From Erwinia sorbitola (lineage in GTDB: Bacteria > Pseudomonadota > Gammaproteobacteria > Enterobacterales > Enterobacteriaceae): a DNA stretch of 64,000 nucleotides. Within the stretch, counting starts at the first letter, position 1. Every line of letters starts with the position of its first letter. The position numbers were made by a program, and so were the translations under genes. The stretch spans positions 2,607,501 through 2,671,500 of the forward strand of contig NZ_CP046509.1 in assembly GCF_009738185.1 (NCBI RefSeq), read 5' to 3'. Positions 18,252 through 27,666 of this stretch are shown here, in pieces. The notes under the pieces were generated by a model, which was not told the origin of the DNA, did not search any database, and was given only the letters and a program-made list of their open reading frames with translations.

Positions 18252-19655
18252 TTACTTGATATCCAGCGCGTCCTTGATGGTATAAAACAGATCGGTCTGA
18301 TCGGTCAGGCCAACCACGTTGGCCGCATGAGGGCCGTATGCCGCGATGCGCAGTTGGGTACCGGTGTGGCCCTGCGAATCCTCTTCGGAATTGCCGTAGC
18401 TGATGGTCATCGGGCTGCCGTCTTTGGTGATCAGCGTCTGAGTCAGTCCGGGCGCCTTGCTGTCATTGGCGATGATCTGGCTGGAGTGCGCATGGTCTGC
18501 GGTTACAATCACCAGCGTGTTGCCATCTTTACGCGCAAATTCCAGCGCCTTTTGCACCGCTTCATCCAGATCCACAGTTTCACCAATCTGACCGCAAGGG
18601 TTAGCCGCGTGATCCTGCTTATCGATTGACGCGCCCTCAACCTGGAGGAAGAAACCCTGCTGTTTACTGCTTAACAGGGAGATGGCTTTGTCTGTCATCT
18701 GGGCCAGAGTCGGCGTTGACTCCGGGCGTTCAGCGTTCACTTCGCAGGTGACCGGTTTGCCATCAAGGTTACCGTGATAAACCGCTTTTGGCCCTTTCCA
18801 GCGCACCGGCATATTGCCATCGGCGAACAGTCCCAGTACCGGCTTGTTATCACTGGCTTCGTTCAGGGCGTTCATCGCATTCAGATCGTTAACCAGCTGA
18901 AAGCCACGCTGCTCCGCCTGCTCTGCCAGCGTTTTGCCCTGCCATTCGCCAGCAGTGGCCGTCTCTTTAAACGTTTTACCGCCGCCTCCGAAGGTGACGT
19001 CTGCGCGGGCATTCAGCAGCTGTTCAGCTATCGAACCTTTCCCGCCTTTTTCCAGCGCATTGGTGGCACAAAGCTCACTGGTTTTTACCGGGCCGTAGCA
19101 TTTACGTGAGGTTACATGAGCAATCTGTGCAGCCGGGGTAGCATCTTCCAGTTCAGCGGTCGAGACGTTACCCGTCGCCTTTCCGGCTGCTTTGGCCAGC
19201 TCCAGCAGTGACGGATGATCCCTGCCGTTTACATCCACACCAATGGCACCATTGTAAGACTTAACGCCCGTGGCCCAGGCGGTCGCAGATGCTGCTGAAT
19301 CGGTAACGTAATCAGGTTTATGGCTTTTTTTATCCAGCGAGTAATGGGTGTACTGCCCGGTGAGCGGCAGTGCATCGATGCCTTTAAAGAAACCGCCTGC
19401 TCCTTCCGCATAGTTTCGCGCGGCTGTAATTTCCGAATCCCCCATGCCATCACCAATCAGCAGGATGACGTTTTTCGCCGTCGTGTTGCTCAGGGATGCT
19501 TTAATTGCCTCGGTCTGGTCACCGGTGAGACGCCGCGCCCCGCCCGGCTGGGTAATATCCCCTTGTGCTGCGCGATTATAGGTGGCGATATCAGCGACTG
19601 CTGAAGAGCAGACCAGGGATGTGAGCAGGGAAAGTGCGAAGGCTTTATGTTTCAT
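18252..19655 (-). CDS. phoA: Alkaline phosphatase
   Basis: 467 residues. An N-terminal signal peptide (KAFALSLLTSLVCSSAVA) targets it to the periplasm, where it hydrolyses phosphomonoesters. The nucleophile Ser120 sits in DSAASATAWATG; metal ligands are visible in LIGDGMGDSE, the DKQDHAANP region and VTADHAHSSQ, and a late GHTGTQ carries another zinc-site His. Cysteine pairs for disulfides are present (RKCYG/LCATN and TCEVN/NPCGQ). I could not find a good Pho box in the 250 bases upstream. The gene sits alone between two identical tRNA-Ser genes and ends about 20 bases from the REPIN array. Confidence 0.97.
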   Translation of the reverse strand: MKHKAFALSLLTSLVCSSAVADIATYNRAAQGDITQPGGARRLTGDQTEAIKASLSNTTAKNVILLIGDGMGDSEITAARNYAEGAGGFFKGIDALPLTGQYTHYSLDKKSHKPDYVTDSAASATAWATGVKSYNGAIGVDVNGRDHPSLLELAKAAGKATGNVSTAELEDATPAAQIAHVTSRKCYGPVKTSELCATNALEKGGKGSIAEQLLNARADVTFGGGGKTFKETATAGEWQGKTLAEQAEQRGFQLVNDLNAMNALNEASDNKPVLGLFADGNMPVRWKGPKAVYHGNLDGKPVTCEVNAERPESTPTLAQMTDKAISLLSSKQQGFFLQVEGASIDKQDHAANPCGQIGETVDLDEAVQKALEFARKDGNTLVIVTADHAHSSQIIANDSKAPGLTQTLITKDGSPMTISYGNSEEDSQGHTGTQLRIAAYGPHAANVVGLTDQTDLFYTIKDALDIK

Positions 19656-19834
19656 TTGTGGCGATCTCCATGAATAAATTTTACTTAATATTTCAGGTGG
19701 TCAGTCTGCGATACAACTATTTCATTTCTGTGTCAGTGAGATGACGAGGAGATTTCATTGCGCGGCGGGTACGTTGATGATTTTTTGCGATTGCTCATGA
19801 GTTAAGCGAATAGAAGCACAGGGAAAAATACTAC

Positions 19835-19863
19835 TTGACCCATTAACCGCTACTGCCTATAGT
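19835..19863 (+). promoter_or_regulatory. Promoter of the second tRNA-Ser gene
   Basis: TTGACC, a 17-base spacer and TATAGT followed by AGCGCCCCG, a GC-rich discriminator similar to that of the first copy although the surrounding upstream sequence differs. Confidence 0.8.
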
Positions 19864-19904
19864 AGCGCCCCGTTGCCCCCTGCGGGTGACGGCAGTAAAA
19901 ATAT

Positions 19905-19992
19905 GGTGAGGTGTCCGAGTGGCTGAAGGAGCACGCCTGGAAAGTGTGTATACGGCAACGTATCGAGGGTTCGAACCCCTCTCTCACCACCA
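19905..19992 (+). tRNA. tRNA-Ser (GGA), second identical copy
   Basis: Base-for-base identical to the gene at 17228-17315 over all 88 positions, including the A before the encoded CCA. Near-identity to the first locus continues downstream through the terminator and the first REPIN unit, but stops within a few bases upstream of the tRNA, so the copied unit is tRNA plus downstream DNA. Confidence 0.97.
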
Positions 19993-20003
19993 TATTCAAA
20001 GAG

Positions 20004-20034
20004 AATGCCTGAGCGAAAGTTCAGGCATTTTTTT
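20004..20034 (+). terminator. Rho-independent terminator of tRNA-Ser copy 2
   Basis: AATGCCTGA/TCAGGCATT stem and T run, the same hairpin as behind copy 1 with a one-base shorter stem flank. Confidence 0.92.
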
Positions 20035-20051
20035 ATGCATATTTCGCCGGT

Positions 20052-20100
20052 GTAGGGGTCGGGCATGCCCGACCCGGGACGAGGCGTGCCTCGCACCTGC
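20052..20100. repeat. Single REPIN-like unit behind tRNA-Ser copy 2
   Basis: Starts with GTAGGGGTCGGGCATGCCC and ends with the inverted partner CGAGGCGTGCCTCGCACC, matching the units of the 17.4-18.2 kb array. A fragment of the right half (GCGTGCCTCGCACCAC) recurs at 20118-20133. Confidence 0.85.
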
Positions 20101-20251
20101 GCTACACATAACATATTGCGTGCCTCGCACCACGAAAGTGTGATCCGGCGCACAATCTGCTTACCCTCCCCCCCATCAATATCACGTATGTTCTCTTTCT
20201 GATTTTAAAATTAACTTCTTAATTTTTCTTACCTTACTCTCAGGGCTCCCT

Positions 20252-20992
20252 ATGAATGATATTACCCAACTGCTGAAAAGCCATCGCAGCGAGCGCAGCT
20301 ATCTTGATACGCCGATCGCCGACCACATTCTTGATGACATCATCGAAACCGCATGGCGTGCCCCAACGTCTGTAAACTCGCAGCAGGTTTCGCTGGTGGT
20401 GGTTCGCGACCCGGCCACTCGTGCACGTATTGCAGAACTGGCCGGAGGGCAGCCGTGGATTGCTAAGGCACCGGTTTTCATCACCTTTGTGTTTGATATG
20501 CATAAAAGCCAGCTGGGGATTGCCGCAGAAAACAAACAGCAGATTGCCCATGAAAGCCTTGAAAGCCTGATTTCCGGCTCCACCGACATTGGCATTGCTC
20601 TCGGTGCAGTGATGACGGCGGCGCGCTCTCACGGACTGGGCGTGGTGCCAATTGGCGGTATCCGTCGTGAACCTGAGGCGTTGATTGAGCTGTTGCAGTT
20701 ACCAGAGCTGACCTTCCCGGTGGCTGGTGTTGTGCTTGGCTATGTTGATGAACCCGCCGTCCAGAAACCACGGATGTCGCTGGCAGGCTTCCGCCATGAA
20801 GAACGTTATGACTCAGCCTCGCTGCCGGATGTGATTAAAGCCTACAATCAGGTACTGGTTGCCCACTGGCAGAGTACCGGGCGTACCGATGGGGATAACT
20901 GGGGCAATAACACCGCCAGCTATTATCAGAATATCTATTTCCCTAAAGTGCAGCCTGCAATTTTGAAACAGGGCTTTGGCATCGATAAATAA
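20252..20992 (+). CDS. NfsA-type NAD(P)H nitroreductase / flavin reductase
   Basis: 246 residues, FMN-binding homodimeric nitroreductase fold, cytoplasmic. The N-terminal HRSERSYLDTPI carries the FMN-phosphate Arg/Ser residues, RAPTSVNSQQ contacts the flavin, and GLGVVPIGGIRREPEALIELLQLP is the second flavin segment. The length and C-terminal arm fit the NfsA group (oxygen-insensitive, two-electron reduction of nitro compounds and quinones). E. coli NfsA orthology is not certain, so no symbol is given. A terminator follows eight bases after the stop. Confidence 0.85.
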   Translation: MNDITQLLKSHRSERSYLDTPIADHILDDIIETAWRAPTSVNSQQVSLVVVRDPATRARIAELAGGQPWIAKAPVFITFVFDMHKSQLGIAAENKQQIAHESLESLISGSTDIGIALGAVMTAARSHGLGVVPIGGIRREPEALIELLQLPELTFPVAGVVLGYVDEPAVQKPRMSLAGFRHEERYDSASLPDVIKAYNQVLVAHWQSTGRTDGDNWGNNTASYYQNIYFPKVQPAILKQGFGIDK

Positions 20993-20999
20993 GCATAAA

Positions 21000-21023
21000 A
21001 AAGCCCGGACAGTGCCGGGCTTT
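21000..21023 (+). terminator. Terminator of the nitroreductase gene
   Basis: AAAGCCCGG/CCGGGCTTT stem, six-base loop; A-rich on the left and T-rich on the right, so it could also serve phoH from the other strand. Confidence 0.8.
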
Positions 21024-21079
21024 GTTATTACGGGGGCTTGCAGAATAACAGCTCCTGCTATTCTGTCTGACCTGTCTGA

Positions 21080-21868
21080 CTAACTGTAAGCAAGCAGTGC
21101 ACGCTGGCAAAGCTCTGAACGCACACAGTCCTGTTTATCAAAACGCACCACGCCAATCATCTCATCCTCCTCGAAGCGCGCCATCGCGTCGCTGAGTCCG
21201 GACTTCACATGAGCAGGCAAATCACACTGAGTGATATCACCATTGACGATAACCGTGACGTTTTCTCCGAGGCGGGTTAAAAACATTTTCATTTGGGCGG
21301 CGGTGACGTTCTGCGCCTCATCCAGAATCACCACAGCGTTTTCGAAGGTGCGGCCACGCATATAAGCGAAGGGAGCGATTTCCACTTTGCCAATTTCGGG
21401 ACGCAGGCAGTATTGCATAAAGGACGATCCCAGACGTTTAACCAGAACGTCATATACCGGCCGGAAGTACGGGGCAAATTTCTCTGAGATATCTCCAGGC
21501 AGGAATCCCAGATCCTCATCCGCCTGCAACACCGGGCGCGTAACGATGATCCTGTCGACATCCTTATGTATCAGGGCCTCAGCCGCTTTTGCGGCGCTGA
21601 TCCAGGTTTTACCGCAGCCTGCTTCGCCGGTAGCAAAGATCAGCTTCTTACTTTCTATGGCGTGGAGATAGTGCGCCTGAGCTTCATTTCTGGCTTCAAT
21701 CGGCGAGTGGTCGCGGGTATCGCGAGCCATGCCAATAGAGTCCAGTCCGCCCATCTGCACCAGCGAGGTGACCGATTCTTCTTCGCGCTGACGATGACTG
21801 CGTGAATCACTACGAAGCACACGTTTTGCTTCACGACGCGCTTTGATCACTGCTTTCTGTCTTCCCAT
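21080..21868 (-). CDS. phoH: PhoH-family ATPase
   Basis: 262 residues, cytoplasmic P-loop NTPase. The N-terminus MGRQKAVIKARREAKRVLR matches the short form of E. coli PhoH. Walker A is ATGEAGCGKTW and Walker B VVILDEAQN, followed by a conserved TQMK-like segment (TAAQMKMFLTRLG) and NGDITQCDLP. PhoH proteins are phosphate-starvation-linked and related to helicase domains involved in RNA metabolism; the molecular role is unsettled. The location next to efeB is as in E. coli. Confidence 0.95.
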   Translation of the reverse strand: MGRQKAVIKARREAKRVLRSDSRSHRQREEESVTSLVQMGGLDSIGMARDTRDHSPIEARNEAQAHYLHAIESKKLIFATGEAGCGKTWISAAKAAEALIHKDVDRIIVTRPVLQADEDLGFLPGDISEKFAPYFRPVYDVLVKRLGSSFMQYCLRPEIGKVEIAPFAYMRGRTFENAVVILDEAQNVTAAQMKMFLTRLGENVTVIVNGDITQCDLPAHVKSGLSDAMARFEEDEMIGVVRFDKQDCVRSELCQRALLAYS

Positions 21869-22408
21869 AGTGGCACCTTACAGTTGGTTTCATTTCCCGC
21901 ATCAGTTATATCAATGCGATTACGTGAACGCTTTAGAGGTTGTGGCTTCCTTTTAAGCCTTGTCTGGCCGTTGGAACAAATGCAAAGCAGAGCGCATGCC
22001 CGCAGTGCACCGGAAAGGGTTAAAGGAGTTGAGTTGCCGTTGGATTGTGAAAGAAGTGAAAGTTACAGAGGAAATGTATTCCTCACAAATGTTTGCGATA
22101 TAAGACGTTACGACTAATAACCCGTTAAGGGATCTCTGCATTCGCTATCTCCACCCATAAAAACTCGATGCGAAAATCAACAGCAATTTCATATTCTTCA
22201 TATTAGCTAAAAAAAGCAACATTTTTTTTACCGTTTATATGACAGTTAGATGAACCTGTTTTTTATCATGAAGTTACGAAAGAGAATTTATTTTTAACGC
22301 AGGTGCAGGAAAGAGTAAATGGGTGATTTTTAATCAGATCAATTGTATTGCGCTTATTACCTGGAGCAGCAAAAGATTAGCGGATTAAGATTAATCCGCT
22401 AAATAAGA
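21869..22408. other. AT-rich gap between phoH and efeB, promoter region of phoH
   Basis: 540 bases without a credible gene. It should hold the phoH promoter (minus strand). One half of a possible Pho box (CTGTCAT on the minus strand, 22239-22245) is present without a good second half, about 370 bases from the phoH start. Nothing else is recognisable. Confidence 0.4.
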
Positions 22409-23692
22409 TCAGGCTTCCAGCAGCCCCTGGGCCAGATAGTGCTGTGCGTCCGCCACGCCTGGCAACACGAAGAAATATCCACCGCCAATCGGTTTTATAT
22501 ATTCTTCAAGCGCTTCGCCATTAAGGCGTTTCTGCACGGTAAGAAAACCTTTTTCTAAATCGTGCTGATAACAGACAAACAGCAATCCCATCTCCAGCTG
22601 GCCAGAATTAGAAACTCCCAGAGAATAACTGTAACCACGACGCAGCATCAGGCTGGATTGCGTTTCCGGCGTGCGCGGGTTAGCCAGACGGATATGGGCA
22701 TCCATCGGAATAACGTCGCCCTGCGGATCGCTGGCATAATCAGGCACATCATGCTCTTTATGCATACCCAACGGCGCACCGCTATGTTTCTCACGGCCAA
22801 AAATGGTCTGCTGTTCACGCAGCGGAGTACGATCCCAGAACTCTACGTGGAACTGGATAATACGCGCCACCTGGTAGCTGCCACCCAGCGTCCACGCTGG
22901 TTCGCCCTGCCCCTTGCTGACCCACAGAATATTATCCATCAGGTTGCCGTCGGTACTGTCCGGATTCGCCGTGCCGTCTTTAAAGCCCAGCAGGTTTATC
23001 GGCGTCTCTTTGCCTCTGCTACGTGCCGCATGATCCGAGATAAACCCTTCACGCCGCCAGCGTACACTGAGCAGATCCGGCGAATGCTTGATAATATCGC
23101 GCAGCGCATGGATCACCGTGTCATTGGTATTTGCACAAATCTGCAATAGCAGATCGCCGTGGCACAGCCGGGCATCAAGGGAATCATTCGGGAAGCGCGT
23201 CATCGGCTGCAACTTCAGCGGTTTTAAACCCTGTAAACCGAAACGCTCGTCAAACAATGAAGTGCCGACGGAAACCGTAATAGTGAGGTTATCCGGATAG
23301 ATATCATCACCCAGAATCCCGGAATCCATTGGCGGCAGCTGCGGATTGGTAACCAGCGGCGCTTTACCGCCTGCGGTCAGAAACGCAATACGGTCGGTTA
23401 ACAGGCGGAACAGACGCACCAGATCGGCTTTGTCCGTGGCCAGCACATCAAAAGCCACCAGCATCATTGACGCCTGCTGCGGCGTGGTGATCCCGGCCTG
23501 ATGAGCACCATAAAATGGCTGGCGCTCCTGGCGGGCACCGGGTGGCAGGGTTCCCGGCGATGAGGTTTTCTCTTCACTGGCCGCATGAACCGGGCAACCA
23601 CCCGCCACGACCAGGGCACCGCTGAGGATGCCCATCCCTTTCAGTAAACGACGACGTGACGCTAACGCCACGCCATCAACAGGTTTTGCCAT
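22409..23692 (-). CDS. efeB: Deferrochelatase/peroxidase EfeB (Dyp-type)
   Basis: 427 residues. A twin-arginine signal (SRRRLLKGMGILSGALVVAGG) exports the folded haem protein to the periplasm, where it works with EfeO and EfeU in ferrous iron uptake and can take iron from haem or oxidise Fe(II). The Dyp family GxxDG motif appears as LGFKDGTANP, and a distal His lies in the FHVEFWDRTPLREQQTIFGR region. It is the third gene of efeUOB, six bases after efeO. Confidence 0.95.
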   Translation of the reverse strand: MAKPVDGVALASRRRLLKGMGILSGALVVAGGCPVHAASEEKTSSPGTLPPGARQERQPFYGAHQAGITTPQQASMMLVAFDVLATDKADLVRLFRLLTDRIAFLTAGGKAPLVTNPQLPPMDSGILGDDIYPDNLTITVSVGTSLFDERFGLQGLKPLKLQPMTRFPNDSLDARLCHGDLLLQICANTNDTVIHALRDIIKHSPDLLSVRWRREGFISDHAARSRGKETPINLLGFKDGTANPDSTDGNLMDNILWVSKGQGEPAWTLGGSYQVARIIQFHVEFWDRTPLREQQTIFGREKHSGAPLGMHKEHDVPDYASDPQGDVIPMDAHIRLANPRTPETQSSLMLRRGYSYSLGVSNSGQLEMGLLFVCYQHDLEKGFLTVQKRLNGEALEEYIKPIGGGYFFVLPGVADAQHYLAQGLLEA

Positions 23693-23698
23693 TTATAA

Positions 23699-24826
23699 TT
23701 AATCCAGCCCCAGCGTACCGCGCAGCAGTGCAAGATCTTCGGCCAAAGCCGTGATAGGACCTTTCAGCGCCGTGCGATCGGCATCAGTTAATTTTTCGTA
23801 GGATTCAAAGCCATCTTTGGTACGGTACTTCGCCAGAATGGTGTCGACTTTCTTAAAGTTACCGTCCACTTTCGCCAGCAGCTGCGGGTTAGCTTTCTGC
23901 ACCAGCGGACGCAGCAGGTTAACAATCTTCTGCGCGCCATCAACGTTGGCCTGGAAATCCCACAGATCAGTCCGGCTGTAGCGGTCTTCTTCACCGGAAA
24001 TTTTGCTGGAAGCGACTTCCTCAATCAGACCGGCAGCACCGCCCACGACTTTGCCCGGAGGGAAGGCCAGCTCACTGATTCGGGTTTGCAGATCCAGCAC
24101 ATCTTTGTACAGCTGGTCGGCGAATTTATCCATACCTTTGGTGGTGTTATCAGCAAACAGTACCTTTTCCAGACGGTGGAAACCGGTGAACTTCGGATCG
24201 GATGCTTTCTTCTCGAAATCATCTTCACGGGCATCAATGGCACCGTCGAGATCGGAGAACAGTTCAGCGATAGGTTCGATGCGCTCATAGTGCTGACGGG
24301 TTGGTGCAAACAGCGCTTTTGCCTTCTCCAGATCGCCCGCTTTCACCGCATCGGTAAAGGCTTTGGTGCCCGCAACCAGCTGTTCGACTTCTTTAGTGAC
24401 ATACAGCTTGTAATCAGCAATCGGGCCAACCAGTTGCAGCACATCAGGCTTGCCATCGTTGACTTTGCTGCCGTTGGCTTTAACGATCAGCTTGCCTTTC
24501 GGGTTGCTCAACAGGCCGCAGGTAATGTCGTACTCACCGGCTTCCAGGTTAGCCGTCAGCTTCTGGGTGAAGGATGGCGCGATATTTTCACGCTCTTCCA
24601 CTACCATCACGCCTTTCAGAATCTCCCACTCCAGCGCTTTCTGGCTGTTATTTTTGATGATGAACTGTGTTTTCCCGGCATCAACCGTCAGCGTCATCGG
24701 CTCACACTGTTTATCGGTCACGCTAACGTTAACCTTCGGGATATCGGCAGCCAGCGCAGCACCGGACGAGGTGAGAGCCGCAAGCAGAGCAGCATTCAGT
24801 GCCTGGCGGCGAAAGTGTGTGGTCAT
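23699..24826 (-). CDS. efeO: Iron uptake protein EfeO (cupredoxin + M75 domains)
   Basis: 375 residues, Sec signal peptide (AALLAALTSSGAALA) for the periplasm. An N-terminal cupredoxin-like domain (about 30-120) is followed by the helical imelysin-like M75 domain containing the HxxE motif FHRLEKVLF. EfeO binds and delivers iron (probably oxidised by the partner proteins) to the EfeU permease. It lies between efeU (56 bases) and efeB (6 bases), so it is co-transcribed. Confidence 0.95.
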   Translation of the reverse strand: MTTHFRRQALNAALLAALTSSGAALAADIPKVNVSVTDKQCEPMTLTVDAGKTQFIIKNNSQKALEWEILKGVMVVEERENIAPSFTQKLTANLEAGEYDITCGLLSNPKGKLIVKANGSKVNDGKPDVLQLVGPIADYKLYVTKEVEQLVAGTKAFTDAVKAGDLEKAKALFAPTRQHYERIEPIAELFSDLDGAIDAREDDFEKKASDPKFTGFHRLEKVLFADNTTKGMDKFADQLYKDVLDLQTRISELAFPPGKVVGGAAGLIEEVASSKISGEEDRYSRTDLWDFQANVDGAQKIVNLLRPLVQKANPQLLAKVDGNFKKVDTILAKYRTKDGFESYEKLTDADRTALKGPITALAEDLALLRGTLGLD

Positions 24827-24882
24827 AAAGTGATCCCAGTTAAAGTGTTATAAGCGGCAGACCAGTGGTCTGCCAGACAGAA

Positions 24883-25716
24883 TCAGCGCGTGGTACGCGC
24901 AGAGGTCGAAATGGTGCGCGCGGGCATAGCAAACAGCAGCAACGCAGGAACCAGATAGATAAACCATACGGCCACTTCACTGACGCTTGGCGCTTCCTGG
25001 TAGCCCAGCAGCCCTTCCAGCAGAGTACCGATAACGCTGTGAGTGGTTAACACGCCGCTGAAGTCGAATGCCAGCTGCTGGAAGTGATTCCACAGCCCGG
25101 CTTCATGGAAAGCGCGGATCGCCCCGGCGGCCAGACCGGCTGCGACAAAAATGATAAACAGGCTGGTCCACTTGAAGAAACTGGCAAGGTTAAGGCGTAC
25201 CCCGCCCCAGTAAATAAGCATACCCAGCACCACTGCGGTACCGAGGCCCAGCATCGCTCCCAGCGGCGGGCCGTAGCCCACATCCTGCTGAAATGCCGCC
25301 AGCAGGAAGAAGACTGACTCCAGGCCTTCACGTGCCACGGCCAGAAACACCATCATCACCAGCGCCCAGCCGCTGCTGTTGCCTTTCTGCAATGCGCTGT
25401 CGACAGCATCTTCCAGCTGCGCTTTTACGTTTCGGGAGACTTTGCGCATCCAGAACACCATCCAGGTGAGGATCACTACGGCGACAACGGCAACCAGGCC
25501 CTCGAACAGCTCCTGCTCTTTCTGCGGAAATTCGCCAGTGGTTTCATTGATAAACCAGCCCAGTGCCAGGCACATAGCGGCGGCAACAAACACCCCAATC
25601 CACATCGCGCCAAACCACTGGCTGCGCTGGGTGCGTTTCAGATAACTGGCTATCAGGCTGACAATCAGCGCCGCTTCCAATCCTTCGCGTAACATAATGA
25701 GAAACGGGACAAACAT
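24883..25716 (-). CDS. efeU: Ferrous iron permease EfeU
   Basis: 277-residue Ftr1/OFeT-type iron permease with about seven membrane helices. Both REXXE iron-binding motifs are intact, REGLE at residues 10-14 and again near 130-134. Homology to E. coli EfeU begins at MFVPFLIML, and GAGGTG lies upstream of that ATG, so the 25-residue upstream extension of the frame is rejected. Unlike E. coli K-12, where efeU is frameshifted, the reading frame here is complete. It heads efeUOB behind a Fur box. Confidence 0.95.
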   Translation of the reverse strand: MFVPFLIMLREGLEAALIVSLIASYLKRTQRSQWFGAMWIGVFVAAAMCLALGWFINETTGEFPQKEQELFEGLVAVVAVVILTWMVFWMRKVSRNVKAQLEDAVDSALQKGNSSGWALVMMVFLAVAREGLESVFFLLAAFQQDVGYGPPLGAMLGLGTAVVLGMLIYWGGVRLNLASFFKWTSLFIIFVAAGLAAGAIRAFHEAGLWNHFQQLAFDFSGVLTTHSVIGTLLEGLLGYQEAPSVSEVAVWFIYLVPALLLFAMPARTISTSARTTR

Positions 25717-25776
25717 GCCATACACCTCAGAGCGTGAAATCAGGTCAAAAACCGTAAAGATAAGTAAAATAAAAAC

Positions 25777-25795
25777 GATACTGATTATCATTATC
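25777..25795 (-). promoter_or_regulatory. Fur box upstream of efeUOB
   Basis: GATACTGATTATCATTATC matches the 19-base Fur consensus at 17 positions and lies 60 bases before the efeU start, so iron repression of the operon is expected. Confidence 0.85.
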
Positions 25796-25986
25796 GCGCA
25801 TTAAATTACAAGATGGCTGGAAGATATTTTCGTGTTTTGCGAGGAGGGTAAAAGCATTCGAGGTAGCTGCGGGCGGGCAGTTCCTCAACGCCAGGCCCCG
25901 TCAGAGAGCCTGAACGTATAGCGGGAATGGCAGAAAACAAGCCTATACGCTGGCATCAGACAACGCCAGCGCACAGAGAACGATTA

Positions 25987-27471
25987 TTAGTCGGCCTGGT
26001 ATTCCGCTTCAGCGGCATCAAAACGCTGCTGCGCGGCGGCAGATGGCGCTTTGCCCAGCAGGCTGAACGCCACAATGGCAATCGTGGCAAACAGGAAGCC
26101 CGGGATGATCTCGTAAAGATTCAGCCATGCATACTGTTTCCAGATCAGAACCGTTGCCGCACCGACAATCATACCGGCCAGTGCGCCATTACGCGTCATG
26201 CGCTTCCACACCAGAGAAAGCAGTACTACCGGCCCGAATGCAGCGCCAAAGCCCGCCCAGGCGTAGCTCACCAGCCCCAGCACACGGTTGTCCGGATTCG
26301 CCGCCAGCGCAATGGCAATGGCGGCCACCAGCAGCACCATAAGACGCCCGACCCATACCAGTTCACGCTGGCTGGCACCCTTACGCAGGAAGTTCTTATA
26401 CAGATCTTCCGTCAGCGCGCTGGAACAGACCAGCAGCTGGCAGCTAAGAGTGGACATTACTGCCGCGAGAATTGCCGACAGCAGAATACCGGCAATCCAG
26501 GGGTTAAAGAGAATACGCGCCAGCTCTATAAAGATACGCTCACCGTTTTGCGAGACTTCGCCCGCCTGATCCGGATGGTTCTGGAAGTAGGCAATACCGA
26601 AGAAGCCCACGGCAACGGCACCCGCCAGGCAGAGGATCATCCAGACCATGCCGATACGGCGCGCGGTACGAATGGAGCGATGAGAATCAGCAGCCATAAA
26701 ACGCGCCAGAATATGCGGCTGACCGAAGTAGCCCAGTCCCCAGCCCAGCAGAGAGATAATCGCCACAAAGTTCAGGTTCTTCAGCATATCAACGTTGCCG
26801 AGGCTTTTTGCTTCGATCACTTTCATCGCATCATCCAGGCCACCGACGGCGAGGATAACCATGATCGGCGTCAGGATCAGAGCAAAAATCATCAGGGTGG
26901 CCTGAACAGTATCCGTCCAGCTCACTGCCAGGAACCCGCCAACGAAGGTGTAAACGATAGTGGCTGCGGCACCGGCCCACAGCGCCGTTTCATAGCTCAT
27001 GCCGAAGGTGCTTTCAAACAGTCGTGCGCCCGCCACCACGCCCGAGGCGCAGTAGATGGTGAAGAACACCAGGATAACCAGCGCTGAGATCACCCGCAGC
27101 AGCTTGCTGGAGTCTTCAAAACGGCTGGAGAAATAGTCAGGCAGCGTGAGGGCATTATCATGATACTCAGTCTGCACACGCAGACGGCCCGCAACAATTT
27201 TCCAGTTCAGCCAGGCACCAAGTGTCAGGCCGATGGCAATCCAGCTTTCGGAAATCCCGGAAAGGAAGATGGCACCCGGTAGCCCCATCAGCAGCCAGCC
27301 GCTCATATCCGATGCACCGGCAGAGAGCGCAGTTACCACGCTGCCCAGACTGCGTCCACCCAGAATATAGTCATCAAAGTTTTTCGTTGAACGGTAAGCA
27401 ATAAAACCAATCAACACCATGCCGAGAATATAAATACAAAATGTCACCATCATTGGCGTACTTACAGTCAT
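25987..27471 (-). CDS. putP: Sodium/proline symporter
   Basis: 494 residues, 13-helix sodium:solute symporter of the inner membrane that imports proline for catabolism or osmoprotection. LGGRSLGSVVTALSAGASDMSGWLLMGLPG contains TM2, where the sodium-binding residues lie, and the signature GWGLGYFGQPHILARFMA is intact. It is divergent from putA across a 440-base control region containing several GTTGCA PutA boxes, so autogenous repression by PutA in the absence of proline is likely, as in E. coli and Salmonella. Confidence 0.97.
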   Translation of the reverse strand: MTVSTPMMVTFCIYILGMVLIGFIAYRSTKNFDDYILGGRSLGSVVTALSAGASDMSGWLLMGLPGAIFLSGISESWIAIGLTLGAWLNWKIVAGRLRVQTEYHDNALTLPDYFSSRFEDSSKLLRVISALVILVFFTIYCASGVVAGARLFESTFGMSYETALWAGAAATIVYTFVGGFLAVSWTDTVQATLMIFALILTPIMVILAVGGLDDAMKVIEAKSLGNVDMLKNLNFVAIISLLGWGLGYFGQPHILARFMAADSHRSIRTARRIGMVWMILCLAGAVAVGFFGIAYFQNHPDQAGEVSQNGERIFIELARILFNPWIAGILLSAILAAVMSTLSCQLLVCSSALTEDLYKNFLRKGASQRELVWVGRLMVLLVAAIAIALAANPDNRVLGLVSYAWAGFGAAFGPVVLLSLVWKRMTRNGALAGMIVGAATVLIWKQYAWLNLYEIIPGFLFATIAIVAFSLLGKAPSAAAQQRFDAAEAEYQAD

Positions 27472-27666
27472 TCAGGTTCTCCACTTATTATTAGTTTCCA
27501 CAGCGGGAGGCTGTATATGCGTCAGCTGCCGGAACGTAGCAAGCCAGCGCAAGGTTATGGCATCCAGCCGGGGGCGGTATCCTGCCGTAAACGGCTGTGT
27601 GGCACAAACGATTTAACACAGCTTGCACATCCATTTCACCAGGTTGTTACCTCTAAATGTTGGCAG

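Noticed and set aside
17390..18629. Long plus-strand open frames of 270-360 codons with repeating MPDPGRGVPRPY-type sequence across the 77-bp array
   Set aside because: The unit length leaves a remainder of two when divided by three, so all three frames cycle through the same repeats and stay open in parallel; the minus strand is also open in part. This is a by-product of stop-poor GC-rich palindromes, and the frames run into phoA on the opposite strand.
22239..22245. Pho box half-site upstream of phoH
   Set aside because: Only one CTGTCAT half is present, about 370 bases from the start codon; no convincing second repeat at the required spacing.
25927..27087. 386-codon plus-strand open frame opposite putP
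   Set aside because: Antisense shadow of a clearly recognised conserved gene; the residue composition (Gln/His/Arg/Asn-rich) is that of a reversed frame.
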